DNA of 64,000 bases from Solirubrum sp044628455 (GTDB taxonomy: Bacteria > Bacteroidota > Bacteroidia > Cytophagales > Hymenobacteraceae): the NCBI RefSeq assembly GCF_044628455.1, contig NZ_JBIYZW010000001.1, positions 1,922,001 to 1,986,000 of the forward strand, in the 5' to 3' direction. Shown in pieces: positions 23,579-30,538 of the stretch (position 1 is the first letter of the stretch; each line of letters starts with the position of its first letter). The notes beneath the pieces were generated by a model. The model ran no database searches. It was not told the origin of the DNA and saw nothing but the letters and a program-made list of their open reading frames with translations. A program made the position numbers and the translations under genes.

Positions 23579-24784
23579 TCAGTAGGCGTGCACGGCAGCT
23601 ACCGTGGCCGCGCCGCCCCCGCCGCTGCGGGGCTGCGGCGCGGGGGCCAGCAGGCTGTCCATGGCCACGGGGCGGGGCCGGATCTGCATGCCGTCGCGCG
23701 CGTCCTGCACGCCCTCGTACACCACCCGGTCGCCGGGCTTCAGGCCCGAGGCCACCAGGTAGAAGTGCGCCAGGCGGGTGCGGGGCACGAAGTGGGTCTG
23801 GCGCAGGCGGTTGTGCTGGTCTACCACGAACACGAAGTTCTTGTCCTGCAGCTCAAACACGGCTTTCTGGGGCAGCAGCACGGCATTTTCGACGGGGTTG
23901 GCCAGCCGCACCCGGCCGGTGGCGCCGTGCTTGAGCAGCTTGTCGGGGTTCTGGAAGCGGGCCCGGAAGGCAATTGAGCCGGTGTTGGCGTCGAACTCGC
24001 TTTCGATGGTTTCGATGCGGCCCGCGTGGGGGTAGCTCGTGCCGTCGGCCAGCACCAGGTGCACCTCGTCGGCGGCGCGGCTGGCGCGGCGCTTCTGGTA
24101 GGTCAGGTACTCGCCCTCCGACACGGTGAAGTAGGCATACACGGCCCGGATGTCGGACACGGTGGTCAGCAGCGTGCCGTCGTCGACGAGGCTGCCGGCC
24201 TTGAGGGGAATGCGGTCGATGATGCCGTCGAAGGGCGCGCGCACCTCGGTGTAGCTTAGCTGCAGCTCGGCCTCGGTCTGGGCCGAGCGGGCCTGCTCAA
24301 CCTGCGACTGCGCGGCCTGCAGGCGGGCCTGGGCGACTTCCAGCTCCGAGGGCGACACGATGTCGTTCTGCACCAGCAGGCGCACGCGGCCCACTTCGAG
24401 CTGGGCCACGCGGGCGTCGGCGCGGGCGCTGGCCAGGGCGGCGCGGGCCTTACTGAGCTGGGTCTGGTAGGTTTGAGCGTTGAGGCGGAACAGCAGCTGG
24501 CCCTGCTTCACTTCCTGGCCTTCGTCGACGTAAATCTTCTCCAGGAAGCCGGGCACGCGGCCCCGCACCTCCACGTTGCGCAGGGCCTGAATGTCGGCCA
24601 CGTACTTGCGGTAGAGCACGGTATCGGTGGCCACCAGCTGGGTTACGGGCAGCACGGGCACCTCGGCGGCCGCGGTGGTTTGCTGCTCGCTCGAGCCGCC
24701 CTGCGCGTCGCAGCCGGTCAGAGTGCTGCCCAGGGCAGCCGTCAACACAGGAATAAACAGTAAGCGGGGCAGCGAAACAGGCAT
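23579..24784 (-). CDS. RND efflux periplasmic adaptor (AcrA/MexA-type membrane-fusion lipoprotein)
   Basis: This 401-aa protein has a lipoprotein leader ending GSTLTGC (Cys near residue 25). It then shows the order of a membrane-fusion protein: an N-terminal beta-barrel/lipoyl half (VEVRGRVPGFLEKIYVDEGQ), a helical hairpin rich in A/Q/E (residues about 105-170), the second lipoyl half (APFDGIIDRIPLKAGSLVDDGTLLTTV), and C-terminal beta domains. The ATG at 24784 gives the signal peptide; the frame extends further upstream. It is the first gene of the efflux operon. A phased TAAT operator lies 55-100 bp upstream. The last 30 residues are glycine/proline-rich. Confidence 0.93.
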   Translation of the reverse strand: MPVSLPRLLFIPVLTAALGSTLTGCDAQGGSSEQQTTAAAEVPVLPVTQLVATDTVLYRKYVADIQALRNVEVRGRVPGFLEKIYVDEGQEVKQGQLLFRLNAQTYQTQLSKARAALASARADARVAQLEVGRVRLLVQNDIVSPSELEVAQARLQAAQSQVEQARSAQTEAELQLSYTEVRAPFDGIIDRIPLKAGSLVDDGTLLTTVSDIRAVYAYFTVSEGEYLTYQKRRASRAADEVHLVLADGTSYPHAGRIETIESEFDANTGSIAFRARFQNPDKLLKHGATGRVRLANPVENAVLLPQKAVFELQDKNFVFVVDQHNRLRQTHFVPRTRLAHFYLVASGLKPGDRVVYEGVQDARDGMQIRPRPVAMDSLLAPAPQPRSGGGGAATVAAVHAY

Positions 24785-24823
24785 GGCAGGTGGCCCGCAA
24801 GGGCGCAGACTAAAAGTTCGGGG

Positions 24824-24880
24824 CAAAGCTCCGCCCCCGGTATTAGAGCCGCATTAGGCTCACATTAGAAAACATTAAAG
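24824..24880 (-). promoter_or_regulatory. Operator/promoter module 1 (RND operon)
   Basis: Read on the minus strand, four TAAT words occur with steps of 10, 11 and 11 bp, beginning just after the stop of the 89-aa gene. Fourteen bases after the last TAAT comes TTTG (24827-24824). The same word order, spacing and TTTG distance recur in module 2 (25177-25234). Tandem direct repeats at 10-11 bp are the usual target form for OmpR/PhoB-family regulators, and one is encoded at 27047-27724. The TTTG lacks the TA of the normal TAnnTTTG box, as expected for a promoter needing an activator. Confidence 0.7.
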
Positions 24881-24883
24881 CCG

Positions 24884-25153
24884 CTAGAGGCCCGTCGAGA
24901 GCGAGTGGGTGCGGCTGAGCAAACTCACCAGCAGGCTGTCCTTGCGCAGCTGCTCGGCCTGGCAGCGGGCCAGCTGGCTATGGGCCAGGCGCAGCTCCAG
25001 CTCCGACTCGGCCACCCGCGCGGCTTCGGTCAGGTCGGGGCCCGTGAGGTAGTTGGCGCTGGGCAGCAGCAGGTAGCCGTTGAGCCCGGCCGACAGCAGC
25101 AGGGCCGCGCCCAGCAGGTAGGCCGTCAGCGGTGAACGTTGGTCTTTCTTCAT
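24884..25153 (-). CDS. Small single-span membrane protein (89 aa)
   Basis: The protein begins MKKDQRSPLTAYLLGAALLL and has one hydrophobic span (about residues 10-32). A short polar stretch follows, then a helical segment rich in E, L, Q and R (ELELRLAHSQLARCQAEQLRKDSLL) that could form a coiled coil. No family is recognised. It sits between the sensor kinase and the adaptor on the same strand and has its own operator module matching that of the efflux operon. It is thus probably co-regulated with the pump, perhaps as an accessory or periplasmic stress factor; the role is inference. The ATG at 25153 is chosen over an upstream frame extension. Confidence 0.6.
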   Translation of the reverse strand: MKKDQRSPLTAYLLGAALLLSAGLNGYLLLPSANYLTGPDLTEAARVAESELELRLAHSQLARCQAEQLRKDSLLVSLLSRTHSLSTGL

Positions 25154-25176
25154 CGGTAGTATGCTCCGGTGGGCCA

Positions 25177-25234
25177 CAAAGGAGGCCCGCGGGCATTAAA
25201 ACCGGGTGAGAACCGGATTAGAAAAGATTAGAGG
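25177..25234 (-). promoter_or_regulatory. Operator/promoter module 2 (small membrane protein gene)
   Basis: On the minus strand it reads CTAATCTTTTCTAATC, a degenerate third repeat (TCAC), then TTTTAAT. The TAAT positions are at the same 10/11/11-bp steps as module 1. TTTG (25180-25177) again follows the last TAAT by 14 bases. The block lies about 25-80 bp upstream of the ATG at 25153. Confidence 0.7.
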
Positions 25235-25273
25235 CCCGCTCCGCAGTGCCTCTGTCGAGAAGCGGTTTAACCA

Positions 25274-25478
25274 CTGTCATTTTGAGGCGCTGGCCGAACC
25301 GTAGGTCGGCGAAGTCAAGGACCTTACCAAGTCAGAACGAGTCGTTGTTTACCAGCCCGTCATCCTGAGGCGCAGCCGAAGGACCTTACCCCGTCAGCCG
25401 GATTCGTTGGTACGGCGTCGTTCAGGCGTGATAAGCGCCTTCGTCCTCGCTTGATGCGCGACATGCTCAGGATGACAG
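25274..25478. repeat. Composite dispersed repeat of the GTCATCCTGAG type
   Basis: Two forward copies begin CTGTCATTTTGAGGCGC (25274) and GTCATCCTGAGGCGCAGCCGAAGGACC (written here in part as GTCATCCTGAGGCGCAGC). One inverted copy ends GCTCAGGATGACAG at 25478. This word is known from intergenic repeats in many bacterial genomes. It fills most of the 362-bp gap between the small membrane protein gene and the sensor kinase, and no gene is present there. Confidence 0.8.
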
Positions 25479-25515
25479 ATGTGCCGCCGCTCCCCCAGCT
25501 AATGCCGCCGCCCCG

Positions 25516-26877
25516 TTACACGGGCAGCTTGATGGTCACCGTGGTGCCCACGCCCACGGCCGACTCGACCAGCAGCTCGCCGCCGTGCAGGCGAATGATT
25601 TTCTGGGTGATGGGCAGCCCCAGACCGTGGCCGGGCTGGTCGCGGCCGTTGTCGGCGCGGAACAGGGGCTCGTAGATGCGCTTGAGCGACTCGGGGCTGA
25701 TGCCAATGCCCTGGTCGCGCACGGTTACCACCAGGGTTTTGCGGCGCTGGTAGCCCAGCTGCACCTGCACCGGGCCGTCGGAGTACTTGCAGGCGTTGTC
25801 GAGCAGGTTCAGCAGGGCGGTGGTGAGCAGGTGGGCGTTGCCGGGCACGGTAAAGGCGTCGTCGAGCTCGGCGGGTACCTCGCCAAAGGTTTGCTTCACC
25901 ACCCGCCCCGGGTGCTTGGCCGCGCAGTAGTCCATGGCCTGGGTCAGGCACTCGTCGAGGCGCACGGGGCCGCGCTTGAAGGAGGCCTCGTCGGTTTTGG
26001 CCAGGGCCAGCAGACCGTTGGTAAGGCCGATGATACGGCGGATTTCCTCGATGCTGGACTGCATGCTGCGCCGGGCTTCCTGCAGGTCGGTGTCGTAGCT
26101 GTAGGAGGTTTCCAGAGTGCCCAGGGCGTTGGCCAGCGGGGTGCGTAGCTCGTGGGAGGCGTGGGCCAGAAAGCTTTTCTGCGACTCGAAGGCCAGCTCC
26201 AGCCCGCTGAGCATGCGGTTGAAGGTCATGGCCAGCTGGGCAATTTCGTCCTTGTGGTTGCCCTCGTGCACGCGCTGGCTCAGGTTGGAGGCCGTGATGC
26301 GCCGCACCTCGCGCACGATGCGTGCCATGGGCCGCAGCGATTCGTCGGCGAAGTACCAGCCGGCCACCACAATGAGGGCCAGCGCCCCGAGGTTGCCCAC
26401 CAGCAGCAGCAGCCGCAGCTTGGCCAGCTGCTGCACGCCCACGTCGTCGTAGGCGGCGGCGAAGATGTGGTAGTTGCGGTCGTCGTGGCGGTACTCCATG
26501 CCCAGGGTTTCGCGGCCGCCGTAGCGGAAGCTCACCGGGTGAGTGGGGCCCACTTCGGCCAGGTGCACCAGGTTGCCGCGCTGGTCAATGGCGTCGTCGC
26601 TGGCGTAGATGAGGCGGCCGTGGGGGCTGTAGATGCTGATCTGCTCGCGCGCCATGGTCAGCAAATCGCGCCGCCGGAAGGTGCTCAGCACGCCCCGCCG
26701 CAGGTTGTCGCGCCGCAGTAGGATGCGCCCCGTCAGCTCGATCTTACCCGCCAGGCGGTTGTAGAACTCCTTTTCGCGGGTGGCCGCGCTGAAGTAGTAC
26801 ACAAACAGCGACAAACTCAGCTGAATGGCCAGCACCACTAGGGTAAAGCGCAGAATGAGCTTGTTGCGAATGAGCAT
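25516..26877 (-). CDS. Sensor histidine kinase of the RND-linked two-component system
   Basis: This 453-aa inner-membrane kinase has TM1 (about 8-30), a periplasmic sensor region (about 31-153), TM2 (154-175), HAMP and a HisKA domain. The phospho-acceptor is His242 in FLAHASHELRTPL. The HATPase domain shows the N box LLNLLDNACKYSDG, VRDQGIGISPES and GHGLGLPITQKI. It resembles CusS/CzcS-type kinases that sense periplasmic metals or envelope stress; the signal is unknown. It follows the regulator gene on the same strand, separated from it by a 170-bp AT-rich inverted repeat. Context indicates control of the efflux operon downstream. Confidence 0.95.
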   Translation of the reverse strand: MLIRNKLILRFTLVVLAIQLSLSLFVYYFSAATREKEFYNRLAGKIELTGRILLRRDNLRRGVLSTFRRRDLLTMAREQISIYSPHGRLIYASDDAIDQRGNLVHLAEVGPTHPVSFRYGGRETLGMEYRHDDRNYHIFAAAYDDVGVQQLAKLRLLLLVGNLGALALIVVAGWYFADESLRPMARIVREVRRITASNLSQRVHEGNHKDEIAQLAMTFNRMLSGLELAFESQKSFLAHASHELRTPLANALGTLETSYSYDTDLQEARRSMQSSIEEIRRIIGLTNGLLALAKTDEASFKRGPVRLDECLTQAMDYCAAKHPGRVVKQTFGEVPAELDDAFTVPGNAHLLTTALLNLLDNACKYSDGPVQVQLGYQRRKTLVVTVRDQGIGISPESLKRIYEPLFRADNGRDQPGHGLGLPITQKIIRLHGGELLVESAVGVGTTVTIKLPV

Positions 26878-26881
26878 TCCT

Positions 26882-27044
26882 TTTAATTAATAATTATGAA
26901 TTATGAATTATGAATTAATAATTCAACACATTTCAGCAACCCGTAATAAGAACTATCAAGCTGCTGAAGAACGGTCATGTCGAGCCAAAAAACTCATGAA
27001 AACAACTCCAATTAATAATTCTTAATTATTAATTAATAATTACC
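26882..27044. repeat. AT-rich word-repeat inverted repeat between regulator and kinase genes
   Basis: The left arm is made of ATTATGAATT/TTAATTAATAATT words (26882-26923). The right arm is AATTAATAATTCTTAATT and similar (27010-27042). About 85 bp of ordinary sequence lies between, with its own small TCAGCA...TGCTGA pair. The arms are almost pure A/T in a genome that is otherwise strongly GC-rich. The element breaks up what would be a regulator-kinase operon. Confidence 0.8.
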
Positions 27045-27046
27045 CA

Positions 27047-27724
27047 TCACCCTTCCCGCATCACGTAGCCCATGCCCACCACGGTGTGAATGAGCTTGGG
27101 CGTGAAGTCGCGGTCGATTTTCTTGCGCAGGTAGCTCACGTACACGTCGATGACGTTGGTGTTGGTGTCGAAGTTCAGCTCCCACACCCGCTCGGCAATG
27201 TCGACGCGGGTGACGGTTTTGCCGCGGTTCAGCAGCAGGTATTCCAGCAGGGCGTACTCGCGGGTGGTCAGGTCGATGCGCTGCCCGGCGCGGGTCACGT
27301 ACTTGCCGTCGAGGTGCAGCTCCAGGTCGGCCATGCGCAGCACGCGCTTGACGCTGGCCGCCTCCCCGTTGCGCTTGGCCAGGGCGCGGGTGCGCAGCAG
27401 CAGCTCCTTGAACTCGAAAGGCTTGGCCAGGTAGTCGTCGGCGCCGGCCTCGAAGCCAGTAACCTTATCATCGAGCGAGTCGAGGGCGGTGAGCAGCAGC
27501 ACGGGCACCTGCGCGTCGTGCTCGCGCAGGCGGCGGCACAGCTCGAAGCCGTTGACGTAGGGCAGGTTCACGTCCAGAATTACCACATCGTAGCGGTTTT
27601 TTTCCAGCAGCGACTGGCCCACGCGGCCGTCGTAGGCCACTTCCAGCTCGTAGGCCTCGTTTTCGAATCCTTTCTTGATGAACGAGGCCAGCTTGGGCTC
27701 GTCTTCCACCAGCAGTAGTTTCAT
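27047..27724 (-). CDS. OmpR-family response regulator
   Basis: This 225-aa protein has a receiver domain (VEDEP acidic pocket, phospho-acceptor D51 in VVILDVNLP, T/K switch residues in LLTA and LAKPF). A winged-helix DNA-binding domain (LTTREYALLEYLLLNRGKTV, NVIDVYVSYLRKKID) ends VVGMGYVMREG. It pairs with the kinase gene downstream. OmpR-family proteins bind direct repeats spaced 10-11 bp, which matches the TAAT modules at 24824-24880 and 25177-25234. The start ATG at 27724 gives MKLLLVEDEP. A TACTTTTG -7 box lies about 30 bp upstream. Confidence 0.95.
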   Translation of the reverse strand: MKLLLVEDEPKLASFIKKGFENEAYELEVAYDGRVGQSLLEKNRYDVVILDVNLPYVNGFELCRRLREHDAQVPVLLLTALDSLDDKVTGFEAGADDYLAKPFEFKELLLRTRALAKRNGEAASVKRVLRMADLELHLDGKYVTRAGQRIDLTTREYALLEYLLLNRGKTVTRVDIAERVWELNFDTNTNVIDVYVSYLRKKIDRDFTPKLIHTVVGMGYVMREG

Positions 27725-27755
27725 AGGCAAAGGCAGCAGCCGGGCGCGGCCACCC

Positions 27756-27763
27756 CAAAAGTA
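27756..27763 (-). promoter_or_regulatory. -7 box TACTTTTG for the response regulator gene
   Basis: It matches the Bacteroidota consensus TAnnTTTG on the minus strand, 32 bp before the ATG at 27724. A clear -33 TTG is not seen. Confidence 0.6.
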
Positions 27764-27859
27764 CGACCGTGGCGGCTACCCGTTGGTGCTACCACCTACC
27801 AACCGCTTTATCTTGGAACGCCCCGGCCGGGGCACAGCAACCCGCAATCAGCCCGAACC

Positions 27860-28285
27860 ATGACCGAGCATCCCGACGCCCCCACCAACCCGACTCTCCC
27901 CAACGAGGTAACGCCCAAAGTCACCGGCATCGGCGGCATCTTCTTTTTCTCCGATAACCCGCAGCAAACCCGGCAGTGGTACGCCCGGCACCTGGGCTTC
28001 GAGGTCAACGACTGGGGCGCCACGTTTGAATCGCGCAGCGCTGACCGGCCGGAGGAGGTGGCCTCGCTGCAGTGGAGCCCTTTCCCAACAGGCAGTGACT
28101 ATTTCGCGCCCTCCCCGAAGGAGTTCATGATCAACTACCGGGTGCAGAATATCGAAGGGCTCGTGCGCTGGCTGCGCGAAAGCGGCGTGACCATCCTCGA
28201 CGACATTGCGCACTACGACTACGGCAAGTTCGTGCACCTGCTGGACCCCGACGGCAACAAGATCGAGCTGTGGGAGCCCAGCTAA
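27860..28285 (+). CDS. VOC-family (glyoxalase/bleomycin-resistance fold) protein
   Basis: This 141-aa single-domain protein of the vicinal-oxygen-chelate superfamily has two beta-alpha-beta-beta-beta modules. Key segments are IGGIFFFSDNPQQTRQWYARHLGFEV at the N-terminus (given in part as DNPQQTRQWYARHLGF) and the closing HLLDPDGNKIELWEP, which contains the conserved metal-ligand Glu. The enzyme activity cannot be predicted. It is divergent from the response regulator gene and its stop is 15 bp from the convergent methionine aminopeptidase gene. Confidence 0.85.
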   Translation: MTEHPDAPTNPTLPNEVTPKVTGIGGIFFFSDNPQQTRQWYARHLGFEVNDWGATFESRSADRPEEVASLQWSPFPTGSDYFAPSPKEFMINYRVQNIEGLVRWLRESGVTILDDIAHYDYGKFVHLLDPDGNKIELWEPS

Positions 28286-28300
28286 ACTAGGCCGCTGGCC

Positions 28301-29065
28301 TCAGTCCCAGATGCGGTTGTCGGCGGTCAGGATAATGGGCTGGCCGTCGGTTACCACCAGGGTGTGCTCGTGCTGGGCCACGTAGCTGCCGTCCTTGGTG
28401 GCCAGCGTCCACCCGTCGGCGAGTTGGTGGGCCATTGAGGCGCGGGTCGAGATAAACGTTTCCACGGCCACCACCGAGTTTCGCTTGAAGCGCTGGCGGT
28501 TGCTGCGGTCGTAGTAGCAGGGAATTTCTTTGGGCTCCTCGTGCAGGCTGCGCCCCACGCCGTGGCCCACCAGGTTTTTGATGACGCGAAAGCCGGCTTT
28601 GCGTGCTTCGGCCTCAATCAGCCCGCCGATGTCGGCAATGCGCACCCCGCCGCGGATGCGGCTGATGGCCGTGTGCAGAATCTGCCGCGAGGCATCCACC
28701 AGCGGGCGGCGCTGGTGCAGGTCGGCGCCGAGCACGAAGGAGCCGCCGTTGTCGGCCCAGTAGCCGCCCAGCTCGGCCGACACGTCGATGTTGATCAGGT
28801 CGCCCTCCTGCAGCACCTTGCGGGCCGAGGGAATGCCGTGGGCCACTTCCTGGTTGACGCTGATGCAGGTCCAGCCGGGAAAGCCGTAGGTCAGCCGCGG
28901 CGCCGAGCGGGCACCCAGCTCCGCCAGCAGGCGGCCGCCGTACTCGTCCAGCTCCAGGGTGCTCATGCCCGGCTGGGCGTACTCGCGCATCAGCCGCAGC
29001 GTGGAGGCCACGGCGGCGCTGATCTGCTGAAGGCCGGTCAGGTCGGCCTGGGAGGTGATGGACAT
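28301..29065 (-). CDS. map: Type I methionine aminopeptidase
   Basis: This 254-aa pita-bread-fold aminopeptidase removes N-terminal Met from new proteins. Metal ligands are visible: Asp in INIDVSAELGGYWADNGGSF (two Asp, shown as NIDVSAELGGYWADN), His in GHGVGRSLHEEP, Glu in VVAVETF and Glu in AQHEHTLVVT. The region GFPGWTCISVNQEVAHGIP is the family substrate-binding signature. It is not next to ribosomal genes, so it may be a second copy in this genome. A TACCTTTG box lies 67 bp upstream of the ATG. Confidence 0.93.
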   Translation of the reverse strand: MSITSQADLTGLQQISAAVASTLRLMREYAQPGMSTLELDEYGGRLLAELGARSAPRLTYGFPGWTCISVNQEVAHGIPSARKVLQEGDLINIDVSAELGGYWADNGGSFVLGADLHQRRPLVDASRQILHTAISRIRGGVRIADIGGLIEAEARKAGFRVIKNLVGHGVGRSLHEEPKEIPCYYDRSNRQRFKRNSVVAVETFISTRASMAHQLADGWTLATKDGSYVAQHEHTLVVTDGQPIILTADNRIWD

Positions 29066-29131
29066 AAGAAGCAGTTGTTACCTGAAAGCCCGCGCCCCGC
29101 GCGGTTATCGGCGGGCTACGTCAGTGGTCGG

Positions 29132-29139
29132 CAAAGGTA
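29132..29139 (-). promoter_or_regulatory. -7 box TACCTTTG for map
   Basis: It matches TAnnTTTG on the minus strand, 67 bp before the map start codon. Confidence 0.55.
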
Positions 29140-29200
29140 GACAACCGGCCCGGGCGGCTGGGGTTTTGCGGCTGCTACTGCCCGCACCTTGCGGGGGGCT

Positions 29201-30121
29201 TCAATCCTGCACCGGCTCCAGCGGCACGGCGGGGCGCGGCTTCTGGCTCACCAGCCACACGCCCAGGAAAATCAGCGAGGCCTGCAGGGCGCGGCCCCAG
29301 GTGAAGGCGTCCTTGCCCGTGCCCACGGCAATGAGGGCGGCCAGCACCGGCTGCAGGTAGATGTAGACGCCCAGCAAAGCCGGCGCGGCGTACTTCAGGG
29401 CCCAGTTGTTGAGCAGGTAGGTGAAGATGGTGAGCGGGATGACCATGTAGACGATGGCCACCCAGATGCCCGTGGGCAGGTGGGCGTAGTCGATGAGCTG
29501 CACCTGCTGCCAGCCGAAGGGCAGCACCACCACGGCCCCCACCAGGAAAATGCGCGCCAGCACCGTGAGCGGCGGGTACTTGCGCATGAGCGGCGTCACC
29601 AGCACCAGGTAGATGCCGAAAAACACCGCGTTGAGCAGCACCAGCACGTTGCCCAGCGTGGCCGTGGGCGGCAGCGGCGCCCCGCCGCTGCCCCGCCCCG
29701 AGATGAGCAGCGCCGCCCCCAGCCCGGCCACTGCAATGCCCGACGCCCGCACCCGCGTGATTCGCTCGCCCAGCAGCAGGGCCGAGGCCAGCAGCACCAC
29801 GATGGGCGACACGGTTTGGGTGAGCGAGGCGTTGATGGGCGTGGTCAAGTTCAGCCCGCCGAAAAACAGGAGCTGGTTCAGTCCGATGCCCGAAATGCCG
29901 CAGAGGATGGAGCGAATGTGGTCGGCGCGGCCCTCGATGCGGGCGCCGCCGCTCAGGCGGGCCAGCAATCCGAAAATGAGGGCCGCCGGAAGCACGCGCA
30001 GCACAATCAGGCCGAAGGGACCGGCGTAGCGCGGCATCACGTCCTTGGCCAGGCTGTAGTTGGCCGCGTAAATCAGCGCCACGGCCAGCAAGGCCAGGTG
30101 GACGCGCCAGGAGTTCTGCAT
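29201..30121 (-). CDS. EamA/DMT-superfamily transporter
   Basis: This 306-aa integral membrane protein has about ten hydrophobic helices arranged as two EamA repeats (AVALIYAANYSLAKDV starts the first, LNAVFFGIYLVLVTPLM the second). Such proteins export or import small metabolites; the substrate is unknown. The ATG at 30121 is chosen because a TACCTTTG box lies only 7 bp upstream (30128-30135), so longer forms read through the 21-bp array could not be made from that promoter. It is divergent from rarA, with the 21-bp array B in between. Confidence 0.88.
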   Translation of the reverse strand: MQNSWRVHLALLAVALIYAANYSLAKDVMPRYAGPFGLIVLRVLPAALIFGLLARLSGGARIEGRADHIRSILCGISGIGLNQLLFFGGLNLTTPINASLTQTVSPIVVLLASALLLGERITRVRASGIAVAGLGAALLISGRGSGGAPLPPTATLGNVLVLLNAVFFGIYLVLVTPLMRKYPPLTVLARIFLVGAVVVLPFGWQQVQLIDYAHLPTGIWVAIVYMVIPLTIFTYLLNNWALKYAAPALLGVYIYLQPVLAALIAVGTGKDAFTWGRALQASLIFLGVWLVSQKPRPAVPLEPVQD

Positions 30122-30127
30122 GGCCGG

Positions 30128-30135
30128 CAAAGGTA
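30128..30135 (-). promoter_or_regulatory. -7 box TACCTTTG almost touching the EamA start codon
   Basis: It matches TAnnTTTG on the minus strand. With a start site about 7 bases past the box, the transcript would have almost no 5' leader. Confidence 0.6.
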
Positions 30136-30234
30136 GGGTGCCCGGCGGGCCCGCACCGTAGCGCCAACGGAGTAGTGCGCGTACCCCCTTGCTTACTAGG
30201 GCCGCCTTGCCGGCCCCGCCCAGTGAGTTACAAG

Positions 30235-30465
30235 GGCCATTTTGGTCGTTGCGAAGACCGTTTCGGTCCTTCGGATGACCCAAACAGTCTTCGCAACGAC
30301 TGTTTGGGTCTTCGCAACGACCGATTTGGTGGTTCGGATGACCGATTCGGTCCTTGCGAAGACCCAATCGGTGTTAGCGAGGACCGTTTGGGTCATTGCG
30401 AAGACCGTTTCAGTGATTCGGATGACCCAAACGGTGCTGGCGAAGACCGAAACGGCCATTCCCAA
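30235..30465. repeat. 21-bp tandem repeat array B (11 degenerate units)
   Basis: Units start at 30235, 30256, 30277 and then every 21 bp to 30445, with no slip. The conserved part is GACCGTTTGGGTC, followed by TTGCGAA, TTCGCAAC or TTCGGAT. Some units carry the middle in the opposite orientation (GACCCAAACGGT), so neighbouring units can pair as hairpins. The array fills most of the divergent spacer between the EamA gene and rarA. It is open in several frames, which produces false ORFs on both strands. Confidence 0.92.
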
Positions 30466-30538
30466 CGCGGCGCGCGGCGGTACGTACCGTTCTTGCCTGC
30501 TCTTACCCGACTACCGGGCCATGTAGTTGTTTTGCCGT

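Noticed and set aside
30235..30465. CRISPR array
   Set aside because: The unit is 21 bp throughout with no constant repeat plus variable spacer, and no cas genes are present. The same holds for the arrays at 2171 and 61288.
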